DNA of 57,582 bases from JBCCTX01 sp964468435 (lineage in GTDB: Bacteria > Bacteroidota > Bacteroidia > J057): the NCBI GenBank assembly GCA_964468435.1, contig CAYXVE010000034.1, positions 1 to 57,582 on the forward strand, read 5' to 3'. This document shows, piece after piece, positions 9,045 to 18,210 of this stretch. The translations under genes and the position numbers were made by a program. The notes below the pieces were generated by a model that worked only from the letters and a program-made list of their open reading frames with translations, was not told the origin of the DNA and made no database searches. Each line of letters starts with the position of its first letter. The stretch's first letter is position 1.

Positions 9045-10241
9045 ATGAAGAATCGAAGCCTTATTTATGCCATAACTGCTTTCGCAATTTGCGGAATGCT
9101 TATGAGTTGTAGTAATAAGCGGAAATTAAATCGCGTAGGTAAATCCAGTAAAAAGACAGGTGTGAAATACTCCAAGAAAAGTGGTTTCATGCCTAAAAAG
9201 CCCAAAAATTATCAGAATGTTCCCGGAATGGTACTGATTACCGGGGGGACGTTCATTATGGGAGGTTCGGATAAAGATATTGAATACAGTGCTGATAACC
9301 GCAACCGTCAGGTGACTGTTCAGAGCTTCTATATGGACCAGGAAGAAGTAGCCAATGTAGACTGGAAAGAGTTTCTCTACCACGTGGAAAACGGTTCTCC
9401 AGGTAGCGAGATGATTAATATGAAACTGGAAGATCTCTACCCCGATACATTGCTATGGGCCAGAGACCTTGCATTCAATGAACCTCTGGTACACTCCTAC
9501 TTCCAGCACCCTTCCTTTGATACCTATCCCGTCGTAGGAGTTACTTGGCACCAGGCCAATGAATACTGCAAATGGAGAACTTCCTTTGTCAACCAGCAAC
9601 GGAAAGGAAAAAAAGGGAAAAAAGGTGGGGAAAACGCTGTCGACTACCCAGACTTCAGATTACCCACGGAAGCTGAATGGGAATATGCAGCTAGAGGTCT
9701 TCTGCAAGGCGAGCTCTATCCCTGGGAAGGAAAATCGCTCCGCAAACACAATGGAGAGTTGCGCGCCAACTTCAAGCGTGGTAGAGGAGACTATGCAGGA
9801 TGGGCCGGTGGAAGTGGTAAACACATGTCAGATGAATACGTAACCCCTGCACCTGTAGGATCTTTTGATGCCAATAATTTTGATCTCTACAATATGGGAG
9901 GTAACGTAGCAGAGTGGTGCCAGGATACTTATAGGGTAATATCTTATGAAGATGTAGATGATCTCAATCCATTCAGGAGGAGAGGAAAAACTGTAATCAA
10001 GCCCAACTCCTGGTTGGATGATGATACGTATGATACTGAAATGTCACTGCTGTACAATCCCGATCCCAATGCTCCAGAAGGAAGCGGCGAGTTTGACAAC
10101 GTCAAAGTATATCGCGGTGGGTCCTGGTATGACATCGCTTACTACCTCTCTCCTGGTGTAAGAAGATACTTCCCTGCTGACTCAGCCAGCAATACTATTG
10201 GGTTCCGTTGTGCAATGATTAAGACCGGTTCTCCCAACTAA
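9045..10241 (+). CDS. Gliding/type IX secretion lipoprotein, GldJ/GldK-like (SUMF1 fold)
   Basis: The ATG at 9045 is chosen because AAAGGA lies about nine bases upstream and the signal then ends in a lipobox (LMSC, Cys 22), giving a 398-aa lipoprotein. An in-frame ATG at 9015 would bury the signal. A Lys-rich linker follows, then a full SUMF1/formylglycine-generating-enzyme fold from about residue 55 (PGMVLITGGTFIMGG) to GFRCAMI near the C-terminus. YPDTLLWARDLAFNE and HPSFDTYPVVGVTW closely resemble GldJ. GldJ and GldK stabilise the gliding/type IX machine and are not enzymes. Here the place of the first catalytic Cys of true sulfatase-activating enzymes reads YLSPGVRR, so activity is unlikely. 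A Lys/Gly-rich loop (QRKGKKGKKGG) sits mid-domain. GldJ is preferred over GldK. Confidence 0.82.
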   Translation: MKNRSLIYAITAFAICGMLMSCSNKRKLNRVGKSSKKTGVKYSKKSGFMPKKPKNYQNVPGMVLITGGTFIMGGSDKDIEYSADNRNRQVTVQSFYMDQEEVANVDWKEFLYHVENGSPGSEMINMKLEDLYPDTLLWARDLAFNEPLVHSYFQHPSFDTYPVVGVTWHQANEYCKWRTSFVNQQRKGKKGKKGGENAVDYPDFRLPTEAEWEYAARGLLQGELYPWEGKSLRKHNGELRANFKRGRGDYAGWAGGSGKHMSDEYVTPAPVGSFDANNFDLYNMGGNVAEWCQDTYRVISYEDVDDLNPFRRRGKTVIKPNSWLDDDTYDTEMSLLYNPDPNAPEGSGEFDNVKVYRGGSWYDIAYYLSPGVRRYFPADSASNTIGFRCAMIKTGSPN

Positions 10242-10264
10242 TAGATATCACATAAAGCAAACAC

Positions 10265-10306
10265 AAAAAGGAGGAGGTCTCAATATACGGCCTCCTCCTT
10301 TTTTTT
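10265..10306 (+). terminator. Strong Rho-independent terminator after the GldJ/K-like gene
   Basis: A 13-bp perfect stem (AAAAAGGAGGAGG at 10265-10277 with CCTCCTCCTTTTT at 10291-10303) encloses a 13-base loop and runs into further T residues. It sits 24 bases after the stop codon. Confidence 0.9.
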
Positions 10307-10406
10307 ATCGCTTTTAATCAGTAATTGAGTGATCAAATATATTAAGGCATAAATTAATTGTATGGGACATTTATCGATGCTTACATAGAATATACCGTTG
10401 CTACAA

Positions 10407-10461
10407 AGTACTCAAGCTTGTAGCTCATATATGCCACTCACCCACTTATTTGCCCTCCTAC
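10407..10461 (+). repeat. 55-bp sequence at left edge of the gap
   Basis: These 55 bases (starting AGTACTCAAGCTTG) are identical to 10562-10616 on the far side of the Ns. The shared length stops exactly at the Ns, as expected when two contigs end on the same k-mer. Confidence 0.9.
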
Positions 10462-10561
10462 NNNNNNNNNNNNNNNNNNNNNNNNNNNNNNNNNNNNNNN
10501 NNNNNNNNNNNNNNNNNNNNNNNNNNNNNNNNNNNNNNNNNNNNNNNNNNNNNNNNNNNNN
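10462..10561. other. Assembly gap of 100 N
   Basis: Exactly 100 unknown bases, the customary filler for a scaffold join of unknown size. Because the flanks are identical over 55 bases, the true gap may be zero (a 55-base contig overlap) or may hide a tandem or longer repeat. Confidence 0.97.
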
Positions 10562-10616
10562 AGTACTCAAGCTTGTAGCTCATATATGCCACTCACCCAC
10601 TTATTTGCCCTCCTAC
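10562..10616 (+). repeat. 55-bp sequence at right edge of the gap
   Basis: Identical to 10407-10461. Sequence beyond it (AATTTTCTCCTG) is unique in the window. Confidence 0.9.
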
Positions 10617-10775
10617 AATTTTCTCCTGAATCGCATCTTTCCTTTGAGCCATAAAAATTGTCGAATAAACTATTATTTATACAACTTTTTTCAGCTTATT
10701 TGAACACTTACCCTATATATATAGTATTTGCCTGTAGAACAGAAAACATGCCAGATACGGTACGTTAAGTACACT

Positions 10776-10842
10776 GTAATCAAAATTACTTTACATATGT
10801 TTTTCTCCCGCGGCGCGGGAGAAAACTATTTACTTTGATTAC
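10776..10842. repeat. Nested inverted repeat with GC-rich hairpin upstream of lptB
   Basis: Inner arms TTTTCTCCCGC (10801-10811) and GCGGGAGAAAA (10815-10825) form a perfect 11-bp stem with a 3-base loop. Outer arms GTAATCAAA (10776-10784) and TTTGATTAC (10834-10842) are also perfect. Similar TTAAGT...ACTGTA words lie just outside on both sides in direct orientation. No T run follows, so a simple terminator is unlikely. It could be a regulatory fold or a small inverted-repeat mobile element. It lies 60 bases before lptB. Confidence 0.75.
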
Positions 10843-10902
10843 GGAGTATTAAGTGCTACTGTACATTATTTTATTAATTTTACATCCTTACATTGATAAT
10901 TC

Positions 10903-11631
10903 ATGCAATTACGCGCAGAAAATCTGATCAAAAAATACAAGCAGCGGGCAGTAGTTAACGAAGTGTCTCTAGAAGTCAATCAAGGTGAAATTGTAGGTCT
11001 TTTGGGGCCTAATGGAGCGGGTAAAACTACCACATTTTACATGATCGTAGGCCTGATCAGACCTAATGCAGGTCGTATATTCCTGGATGATCAGGATATT
11101 ACCTCCCTGCCTATGTACCGCCGTGGTAAACTCGGTATCGGATATCTGGCACAGGAAGCCTCCGTATTCAGAAATCTTTCTGTAGAAGACAATATTACTG
11201 CAGTCCTCGAAATGGGTACCAATCTCTCCAAAAACGAACGTATAGCACGTACAAAAAAGCTTTTGGAAGAGTTCAGCATCACCCATGTGCGCAAAAGCAA
11301 GGGGAAAGTACTTTCCGGTGGCGAAAGAAGGCGAACTGAGATCGCACGTGCCTTAGCAGTGAATCCCAAATTCATCCTGCTGGATGAGCCCTTTGCGGGA
11401 ATCGATCCCAAAGCTGTGGAAGATATCCAACATTTGGTTACAGAACTGGCCTCCCGTAACATTGGTGTGCTAATTACTGACCATAATGTGCATGAAACCT
11501 TGAATATTACAGATAGAACATATATATTATACGAAGGAAAAATTCGAATTAGTGGAACTGCTACTGAAATCGCCGATAATCCTGAGGCACGTCGCCTCTA
11601 TCTGGGTGAAAACTTTCAATTGAATCGATGA
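10903..11631 (+). CDS. lptB: Lipopolysaccharide export ATPase LptB
   Basis: The 242-aa cytoplasmic ATPase powers extraction of lipopolysaccharide from the inner membrane as part of LptB2FG. Walker A GPNGAGKT is at 35-42, the signature reads LSGGERRRTEIARAL (about 138-152), and Walker B FILLDEPFAGIDP follows with the switch His in LITDHNVHE. GGERRR rather than GGQ, and the FAGIDP stretch, are LptB hallmarks. Length is normal. Its stop overlaps the next start by four bases (ATGA), so lptB and the GH3-type gene are translationally coupled. No lptC, lptA or lptFG is in the window. Confidence 0.95.
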   Translation: MQLRAENLIKKYKQRAVVNEVSLEVNQGEIVGLLGPNGAGKTTTFYMIVGLIRPNAGRIFLDDQDITSLPMYRRGKLGIGYLAQEASVFRNLSVEDNITAVLEMGTNLSKNERIARTKKLLEEFSITHVRKSKGKVLSGGERRRTEIARALAVNPKFILLDEPFAGIDPKAVEDIQHLVTELASRNIGVLITDHNVHETLNITDRTYILYEGKIRISGTATEIADNPEARRLYLGENFQLNR

Positions 11632-13172
11632 AACGAGTCGTACATAAAATTGCCAGCTGGTTTCTCAAGCGCAGAGTGGAACAGGTAGAACAGTTTACCC
11701 GTTACCCACAAGAGACGCAGTTTTTGCATTTTAAACGATTGATTGAAAAAGTAAAGGCCACAGCCTTTGGAAAAGAATTTGGCTTGAAAGATATCGACCA
11801 TGTCGATACTTTCCGGCAGCGGGTACCTATCTTTACCTACGAAACGTATTATCCCTATATCAAGCGAACATTCGAAGGAGAGGGTAATGTATTCTGGCCC
11901 GAAAAAGTTTCCTGGTTTGCCAAATCCTCCGGTACTACTAACGATAAGAGCAAATTTATCCCGGTAACTGAAGAATCCTTGGCTGAATGTCACTTCAAAG
12001 CCGGACAGGATATGCTGGGGCTATATCTGCTCGCTTATCCTGACAGTAAACTGTTTACCGGAAAATCTCTGTCAATCGGTGGTAGTCTGGAATCCAGTAA
12101 AATCAATAGCCAGATAAGATATGGAGATGTCAGTGCAGTGATCGTGGAAAATCTCCCAATATTCTTTGAACTGATGCGTATTCCATCCAAAGAAGTCGCT
12201 ATGATGGCTGACTGGGATCAGAAACTTGAAGCTATGGTGCGCGAATTACAGTGGGAAGATGTCACCTGCATTGCGGGTGTGCCCACATGGACTATCCTGC
12301 TTATCAACAGACTCCTGAAAGATCTGAATATTACCAGTGGCGATATACGTGAAATCTGGCCTAACCTGGAACTATATGTGCATGGAGGAGTCAGCTTCGA
12401 ACCTTATCGAAAACAATTCCAGCAACTTATCCCTCACAAGGATATGCGTTACCTCGAAGTATATAATGCTTCCGAAGGCTTTTTTGCCCTTCAAAATAAC
12501 TTCGATAGAGATGACCTGCTCCTGATGCTTGATTATGGCATTTTCTATGAGTTTATCCCCATGGAACACATTGATGAAGATCATCCTCCTACACATATCC
12601 TGGAGGAAGTCGAACTCGGAAGAAATTACGCTATGCTCATCACCACCAACGGTGGACTTTTCCGGTATATGCTGGGAGATACGGTTACCTTTACCTCAAA
12701 ATATCCCTTCAAAATCAAAATCACTGGTAGAACCAAACACTTCATCAATGCTTTTGGCGAAGAACTCATGGTGGATAATGCTGAGAAAGCTATCGCCAAA
12801 GCCTCGACTGAAACTCAGGCAATTATAGAAAACTATACTGCAGCACCCGTGTATTTCGACCAACAACATGGAAACTTACAGGGTAATGGTGGACATGAAT
12901 GGCTTATCGAATTTATACAACCCCCAGACAGTATCAATCATTTCAGGTATATCCTAGATCGAACCCTCAGAGAAATTAATACGGACTATGATGCCAAACG
13001 CAGTGGAGACCTTGCCCTGGGACCTCCTCTGATCCGTCAACTACCTAGGGGTACATTCTATCAGTGGATGAAAGAAAGAGGAAAACTAGGCGGCCAGCAT
13101 AAAGTACCCCGTTTGTCCAATAATCGTCAATACGTAGAAGATATCCTGCGGATTATGTCCATCAATCCTTGA
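11628..13172 (+). CDS. GH3-family protein (acyl-adenylate/acyl-acid-amido synthetase fold)
   Basis: The 514-aa protein belongs to the GH3 family, ANL-fold enzymes first known from plants where they adenylate hormones and couple them to amino acids. The ATP-binding loop reads KSSGTTNDKSKFIPVT (about residues 99-114). Later GGLFRYMLGDTV and KITGRTKHFINAFGEE match the adenylate-binding and hinge motifs. No signal peptide. The start overlaps lptB by four bases, so the pair is co-translated. Bacterial GH3 substrates are unknown; coupling to lptB hints at an envelope acyl or amino-acid conjugate, but this is inference. Confidence 0.85.
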   Translation: MKRVVHKIASWFLKRRVEQVEQFTRYPQETQFLHFKRLIEKVKATAFGKEFGLKDIDHVDTFRQRVPIFTYETYYPYIKRTFEGEGNVFWPEKVSWFAKSSGTTNDKSKFIPVTEESLAECHFKAGQDMLGLYLLAYPDSKLFTGKSLSIGGSLESSKINSQIRYGDVSAVIVENLPIFFELMRIPSKEVAMMADWDQKLEAMVRELQWEDVTCIAGVPTWTILLINRLLKDLNITSGDIREIWPNLELYVHGGVSFEPYRKQFQQLIPHKDMRYLEVYNASEGFFALQNNFDRDDLLLMLDYGIFYEFIPMEHIDEDHPPTHILEEVELGRNYAMLITTNGGLFRYMLGDTVTFTSKYPFKIKITGRTKHFINAFGEELMVDNAEKAIAKASTETQAIIENYTAAPVYFDQQHGNLQGNGGHEWLIEFIQPPDSINHFRYILDRTLREINTDYDAKRSGDLALGPPLIRQLPRGTFYQWMKERGKLGGQHKVPRLSNNRQYVEDILRIMSINP

Positions 13173-13289
13173 ATGCCTATCTGTCGTCCAGCAAACATTT
13201 TAATTACTTATTCGTAATTTCTAAAAGAATCGTACTTTTAATTTTTACGTTACACTGCCCCATTAACTGATACAATTTAACCTTTTACT

Positions 13290-16200
13290 ATGAAGCGAAT
13301 CTTTAAGATGTATGGTATATCTTTGTTTTGCCTGTTTTTACTATCGCAAATAACATATGCCCAAAAGCAGAATAAACCCATTCTACTTGATCCGGAAGTT
13401 ACCTATGGCAAGCTGGATAATGGACTTACCTATTACATCCGCAAAAATAACCTCCCTGAAAACAGAGTCCAGCTCAGATTAGTCGTACATGCAGGATCTA
13501 TTCTGGAAGATGAAGACCAACTGGGACTAGCACACTTTACTGAACACATGCTGTTCAATGGTACCGAGCGTTTTGAAAAAAATGAAATCGTAGACTTTCT
13601 TCAATCTGTAGGAGTGGAATTTGGTGCGGATCTTAATGCATATACCAGCTTTGATGAGACTGTATACATGCTCCCATTACCCAGCGATGACCCCGAAATC
13701 CTGGATAAAGGTTTTCAGATTCTAGAGGAAATGGCCCATAAGGCAACTTTTGAAGGTGAGGAAATAGACAAAGAAAGGGGTGTCGTGTTGGAGGAGTGGC
13801 GAAGTGGACTGGGAGCTTCGGAAAGACTCAGAAAGCAATATCTTCCACTGATATTACAAGGATCAAGGTATAAAGATCGCCTTCCTATCGGTGATACCAC
13901 TGTACTGAAAAACTTTGAGTATGATGTGATCAAACGGTTTTATCGCGACTGGTATCGTCCTGATCTCATGGCTGTAGTTGTGGTAGGCGATATTGATGTA
14001 GCGGAAATACAAAATAAAATTGAAACTAGGTTTGGAGACCTGGAAATGCCTGAAAATCCCAGAGAACGCAAAACCTATAACTTACCTGGACATGATGAGA
14101 CCCTGGTAGCTGTTGCTACTGATAAGGAACAACCTTTTACCCAAATCGAAATATTATATAAGCTTCCCAAAAAAAATACCGAAACTGCTTCAGACTACCG
14201 GAACCTGCTGACCAGAAGCCTTTACAATAGCATGCTCAATTCCAGACTGGAAGAATTGACCCAGCAGGCTAACCCTCCATTTATTCAGGGCTTTAGTGCT
14301 TATAGTGGATACCTCGGCAACAAGGATGCTTACCGGGCTATTGCATGGGTCAATGAGCAAAATGCCGAACTAGGCCTCAGAACGCTCACACGCGAAAATC
14401 AGCGGGTATTACAGCACGGATTTCTGGAAAGTGAGCTAGAACGGGCCCAAAAAAATCTGCTCAATAGCTACGAAAGAGCATATAATGAACGCAATAAAAC
14501 AGAATCCAGTAATTATGTAAGTGAATATATCAATCACTACCTCGAAGACGAACCTTCTCCCGGTATCGAATGGGAATATGAATATGTACAGGAGCAGGTA
14601 CCCACTATTTCTATCGATGAAATCAATGCACTCCCTTCCGAATGGATTATCGATTCCAATCGTGTTGTGTTGGTGCTGGGACCAGACAAAGCAGGAATAG
14701 ATCTACCCGATGAGGAAAAGGTCAGAAGCATTCTCAAGGATATGGAAAACGTCGAGGTTGAGCCTTATGTAGATAATGTAGTAGATGAGCCCCTCATCGC
14801 AGATATGCCTGATCCCGGAACGATTACTGCTGAGAAGCAGCTGGAAGAGGTTGGGGCTACTGAGATTACCCTTTCCAATGGCGTGAAAGTCGTACTAAAG
14901 CCTACTGACTTCAAAGACGATGAAATTCTGATGTCAGCTTATAGCTTTGGCGGACATTCGCTGGTAAGCGATGAAGACTATCAGTCTGCCTTCAATGCTA
15001 ATGGTATCATTCAGGAAAGTGGTATACGAAAGTTTTCTGCTACCGACCTAGAAAAACTCCTCGCAGGGCAGACGGTACGAGTGAGTCCATTTATCGGAGA
15101 GACCAGTGAAGGAATGAGTGGTAGCGTAGCTCCTAAAGACCTAGAAACACTGTTTCAACTTACATATCTCTACTTCACGGAACCTAGAAAAGATGAAACG
15201 GCCTTCGAATCATATATTAACAAAAACAAATCAATCCTCCAAAACATACTCTCAAACCCCGGTTTCTATTTTCAGGATCAGGTAGCTAATGTCCTAACAC
15301 AACATAATCCGCGCGGTGGAGGAATCCCCAAACCTGAGGACCTCGATCAAGTCGAACTCGACAGGGCTATAGATATTTATCAGGAGCGATTTGCAGATGC
15401 AAGCGACTTCACTTTTTTCTTTGTAGGTAATTTTGATGTGGAGGAAATTAAGCCCCTCCTGGCACAATACCTGGGAGGTCTTCCCGATATAGAACGCGAA
15501 GAATCCTTCAGAGACCTAGGTATACGCCCCCCAAAAGGTGGTGTCAATAAGACCTTCCAGAAAGGTACTGAGCCCCAAAGTCAGGTAAGAATGATGTTCA
15601 CAGGAGAACTAGAGGAGGATAAACACCGCTTCCTGCTGGATGCCATGGCCGAGGCACTAACTATTAAACTCATCGAAAACCTTCGCGAAGAAATGAGTGG
15701 TGTATATGGTACCAGTGCCAATGCCAGATCCTCCAAATTTCCTTATCTGAGCTACTCAGTCAATATCAGCTTTACCTGTGCTCCGGAAAATGTAGATACC
15801 CTGATCCAGGCTGCTGAGGCTGAAATCAGAAAAATACAGGAAAATGGGCCTACAGCCGAAGATCTGACCAAAGTCAAGGAGCAAAAAATAAGAGACCTGG
15901 AGGAAAATATTAAGAAAAATGGCTACTGGCTTAGTGCGCTGAGAACCGTATATGTCGAAGATAAAGAGGTATCGCGTATCACCGAAGCCAGTCAAAAAGC
16001 ACGTATTGAAAGCCTTACCCTGGAGGATCTCCAGGAGATGGCCAATAAGTATATGAACTTCGAAGATCAAATCGTCCTGAAGCTATTTCCCGAAGAAGTA
16101 GAGGAAGTAGAAACCACCGAAGCACCCACAGATATCACGGTAGAGTCAATTACTGATTTATACCTCAAGGCAATAGGCGGAGCAGATAAACTCAATAAAG

Positions 16201-16754
16201 TAAGTTCTTACCGCTCTCAGGGCAAAATGAGTATGATGGGTATGGAAATGGAAATCTATGAGGCCCGGAAAGCCCCGGATAAGTATATCTCTATCCAGTC
16301 AACACCTATGGGTGAGATGAAACAGATCTATAATGCCGGAAAAATGGTCATGGTTACACCTCAGGGTACTCAGGAACTCCCACCAGAAGCTGCTGCAGAA
16401 ATGAAATATGAAGCAGAGGCCATGTTCTTCGAATTGGAATATGCAGATTTGGGTATCGTAGGGGAACTTCAGGGTGTGGAAAAAGTGGAGGAACAGGATG
16501 CTTATAAGGTCCTGTATACTTACCCCAGTGGTAAAACTACTATGCGCTGGTATGATATGGAAAGTAGCTTACTGGTGAAAGTAGAAAACGAACAACAAGC
16601 CATACACTATAAATCTTATCAGGAAGTGAATGGAATACAGTTCCCGAAAGAAGTCCAGGTCAAAATAAAGGCGCAGGGAATGGATGCCAACATGACGATG
16701 GAAAATGTAGAAATAAATCCTGAACTAGAAGACAGTCTATTTAAAGTGAACTAG
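13290..16754 (+). CDS. M16-family zinc metalloprotease (pitrilysin/insulinase-like), secreted
   Basis: The 1154-aa product starts with a signal peptide (SLFCLFLLSQITYAQ, about residues 10-25). The inverted zinc motif HFTEH lies at 82-86, with the downstream glutamate region ERGVVLEEWR near 162-171. The second M16 domain (about 515-940) lacks HxxEH, as normal for the inactive half that closes the clamp. Beyond about residue 955 is an extra domain (ITDLYLKAIGGADKL...) that resembles the LolA/outer-membrane lipoprotein-sorting fold and ends in FKVN. Such two-half, single-chain proteases degrade peptides in the periplasm. Monocistronic, 117 bases after GH3, followed by a terminator. Confidence 0.9.
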   Translation: MKRIFKMYGISLFCLFLLSQITYAQKQNKPILLDPEVTYGKLDNGLTYYIRKNNLPENRVQLRLVVHAGSILEDEDQLGLAHFTEHMLFNGTERFEKNEIVDFLQSVGVEFGADLNAYTSFDETVYMLPLPSDDPEILDKGFQILEEMAHKATFEGEEIDKERGVVLEEWRSGLGASERLRKQYLPLILQGSRYKDRLPIGDTTVLKNFEYDVIKRFYRDWYRPDLMAVVVVGDIDVAEIQNKIETRFGDLEMPENPRERKTYNLPGHDETLVAVATDKEQPFTQIEILYKLPKKNTETASDYRNLLTRSLYNSMLNSRLEELTQQANPPFIQGFSAYSGYLGNKDAYRAIAWVNEQNAELGLRTLTRENQRVLQHGFLESELERAQKNLLNSYERAYNERNKTESSNYVSEYINHYLEDEPSPGIEWEYEYVQEQVPTISIDEINALPSEWIIDSNRVVLVLGPDKAGIDLPDEEKVRSILKDMENVEVEPYVDNVVDEPLIADMPDPGTITAEKQLEEVGATEITLSNGVKVVLKPTDFKDDEILMSAYSFGGHSLVSDEDYQSAFNANGIIQESGIRKFSATDLEKLLAGQTVRVSPFIGETSEGMSGSVAPKDLETLFQLTYLYFTEPRKDETAFESYINKNKSILQNILSNPGFYFQDQVANVLTQHNPRGGGIPKPEDLDQVELDRAIDIYQERFADASDFTFFFVGNFDVEEIKPLLAQYLGGLPDIEREESFRDLGIRPPKGGVNKTFQKGTEPQSQVRMMFTGELEEDKHRFLLDAMAEALTIKLIENLREEMSGVYGTSANARSSKFPYLSYSVNISFTCAPENVDTLIQAAEAEIRKIQENGPTAEDLTKVKEQKIRDLEENIKKNGYWLSALRTVYVEDKEVSRITEASQKARIESLTLEDLQEMANKYMNFEDQIVLKLFPEEVEEVETTEAPTDITVESITDLYLKAIGGADKLNKVSSYRSQGKMSMMGMEMEIYEARKAPDKYISIQSTPMGEMKQIYNAGKMVMVTPQGTQELPPEAAAEMKYEAEAMFFELEYADLGIVGELQGVEKVEEQDAYKVLYTYPSGKTTMRWYDMESSLLVKVENEQQAIHYKSYQEVNGIQFPKEVQVKIKAQGMDANMTMENVEINPELEDSLFKVN

Positions 16755-16788
16755 GTTGGATCATTTTTCAGGCTAAATCATCTTGTAC

Positions 16789-16825
16789 CCGTAGTGTCAG
16801 ATTATGCGCTGATACTACGGTTTTT
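16789..16825 (+). terminator. Rho-independent terminator after the M16 protease
   Basis: Arms CCGTAGTGTCAG (16789-16800) and CTGATACTACGG (16809-16820) pair over 12 bp with one G-T pair around an 8-base loop, followed by TTTTT. Confidence 0.9.
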
Positions 16826-16974
16826 CATTTATATTAAACGTTCACCTGATAAAATCGTCCAATTAGAAAAAACATTTTCGTGTCCCGGCTATGGGATATA
16901 GAGTTCAACGATTTTGAGTAAATTTATATCCATTACAAAAAACGTTCACTGAAAATAACTTAATCATCAAATAC

Positions 16975-18210
16975 ATGTTCTGCTCACACTTTAGAACACC
17001 AATACTCAAAAATGTGAACAGCTATCTGATACTGGTACTGGTACTCTTATCTATAGCTGCTGTAAATAGTGTATCTGCTCAGGGAGTTCAATTTTTTGAA
17101 GGAACCTGGAACGAGGCACTTGAAGCTGCTCAAGAGCAGCGTAAACTGATATTTGTAGATGCATATACTGTTTGGTGTGGCCCCTGCAAAATGATGGATC
17201 GCAATGTCTATCCAAATTCTGAAGTAGGCCAATATTACAATGAACATTTTATCAATGTAAAAATGGATATGGAACGTGGTGAGGGATATTCATTTGCCAG
17301 TAGATATCATGTCACCGTCTACCCTACTTTATTATTTATCAATCACGAAGGGGCACAGATTTACAGGGATTCTGCATATAAATCTCCCCAACAGATGTTG
17401 GCTATTGCTATGGAAGCACAGGACCCTGAAAAAAATCTGGCCTTACTGGAACTGGAATTCGACACGAAAGCAGACGATAAAGATCCCCGCAAAATACTGG
17501 ATTATGCGCTCCTGCTCAAGGAGCTAGGTAAGGATTTTCGAAAACCAGCCCGAGAGTATTTTGCGACCCTCTCTGATAAAGACCTGTTTGAACCTCTAAA
17601 CTGGGAAGCGATAAAGGCTCTGACCTTTGACATCAACAGCAGGGAATTCCGTTATCTTATTGAGAAAAAAAAGAAGTTTTGCCGGAAGTTTAGCGAACGT
17701 GAGGTAGCGGAAAAAATCGCAAATGTACTCAAGAAATCTGTATTGTCTGCCGCGATAGTCCACGACCGCGATTCTTATAGCGATGCACTCAAAATTGCGA
17801 TCAAAGAAATTGATGATGATGGTGCGACAGCCCAACGACTCAGGATGGCATATACCGCAGGTACCCGTGAATGGGAAAAATACGCATTTAGGACTATCGA
17901 TTATTTCGAAAAATATTCCAGTAATGATGCGGAGGAACTTACTCAGGCAGCGCAAAATTTCTACCGATATGTATCTGATCCAGACAAACTAAATTATGCC
18001 CTAATGTGGATCAGACAAGCCCATGCTATTGAATCTACTTTTGAACGACAATACACCTACGCGGGTATATTGCATCAATTAGGTAGATGGGATGAGGCCA
18101 TGAAATATGCTTACCAAAGTCTGAATATGGCACGGGCGGGTATAGGAACCGAAGATCAAATCCAGCGTGCCCATGAATTGCTCAATACCATTCAGGCAGC
18201 TAAAAAGTAA
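16975..18210 (+). CDS. Secreted thioredoxin-fold protein with C-terminal helical (TPR-like) region
   Basis: The 411-aa protein has a signal peptide (YLILVLVLLSIAAVNSVSAQG, about 17-37) and a thioredoxin domain at about 40-150 with active site WCGPC at 67-71 and the cis-Pro loop VYPTLLF. A true WCGPC suggests a redox-active periplasmic disulfide reductase or chaperone. Residues 160-411 are helical with repeat-like segments (YALMWIRQAHAIES, YTYAGILHQLGRWDEAMKYAYQSL) typical of TPR motifs, suggesting partner binding. It stands alone between two terminators. Substrate unknown. Confidence 0.82.
   Translation: MFCSHFRTPILKNVNSYLILVLVLLSIAAVNSVSAQGVQFFEGTWNEALEAAQEQRKLIFVDAYTVWCGPCKMMDRNVYPNSEVGQYYNEHFINVKMDMERGEGYSFASRYHVTVYPTLLFINHEGAQIYRDSAYKSPQQMLAIAMEAQDPEKNLALLELEFDTKADDKDPRKILDYALLLKELGKDFRKPAREYFATLSDKDLFEPLNWEAIKALTFDINSREFRYLIEKKKKFCRKFSEREVAEKIANVLKKSVLSAAIVHDRDSYSDALKIAIKEIDDDGATAQRLRMAYTAGTREWEKYAFRTIDYFEKYSSNDAEELTQAAQNFYRYVSDPDKLNYALMWIRQAHAIESTFERQYTYAGILHQLGRWDEAMKYAYQSLNMARAGIGTEDQIQRAHELLNTIQAAKK

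Larger units (their letters stand above)
10307..10902. other. Gene-free region containing the scaffold gap
   Basis: Apart from the 100-N gap, its 55-bp flanks and the nested hairpin listed separately, I see no gene, RNA or clear promoter. The reading frame that crosses the Ns is an artefact. The promoter for lptB should lie within the last 60 bases, but only a partial element (TAATTTTA, about 10875-10882) is present. Confidence 0.6.

Noticed and set aside
9045..10241. Active formylglycine-generating enzyme for the sulfatase at 43781
   Set aside because: The first catalytic Cys position reads YLSPGVRR and the protein has GldJ-type features; structural role preferred.
10407..10616. Possible tandem or long terminal repeat
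   Set aside because: The identity ends exactly at the Ns at both edges and its length fits an assembly k-mer, so a biological duplication is not supported.
10398..10703. Open frame of about 100 codons across the N gap
   Set aside because: Contains 34 unknown residues, is built from the two identical contig ends, and has no ribosome site or protein-like composition.
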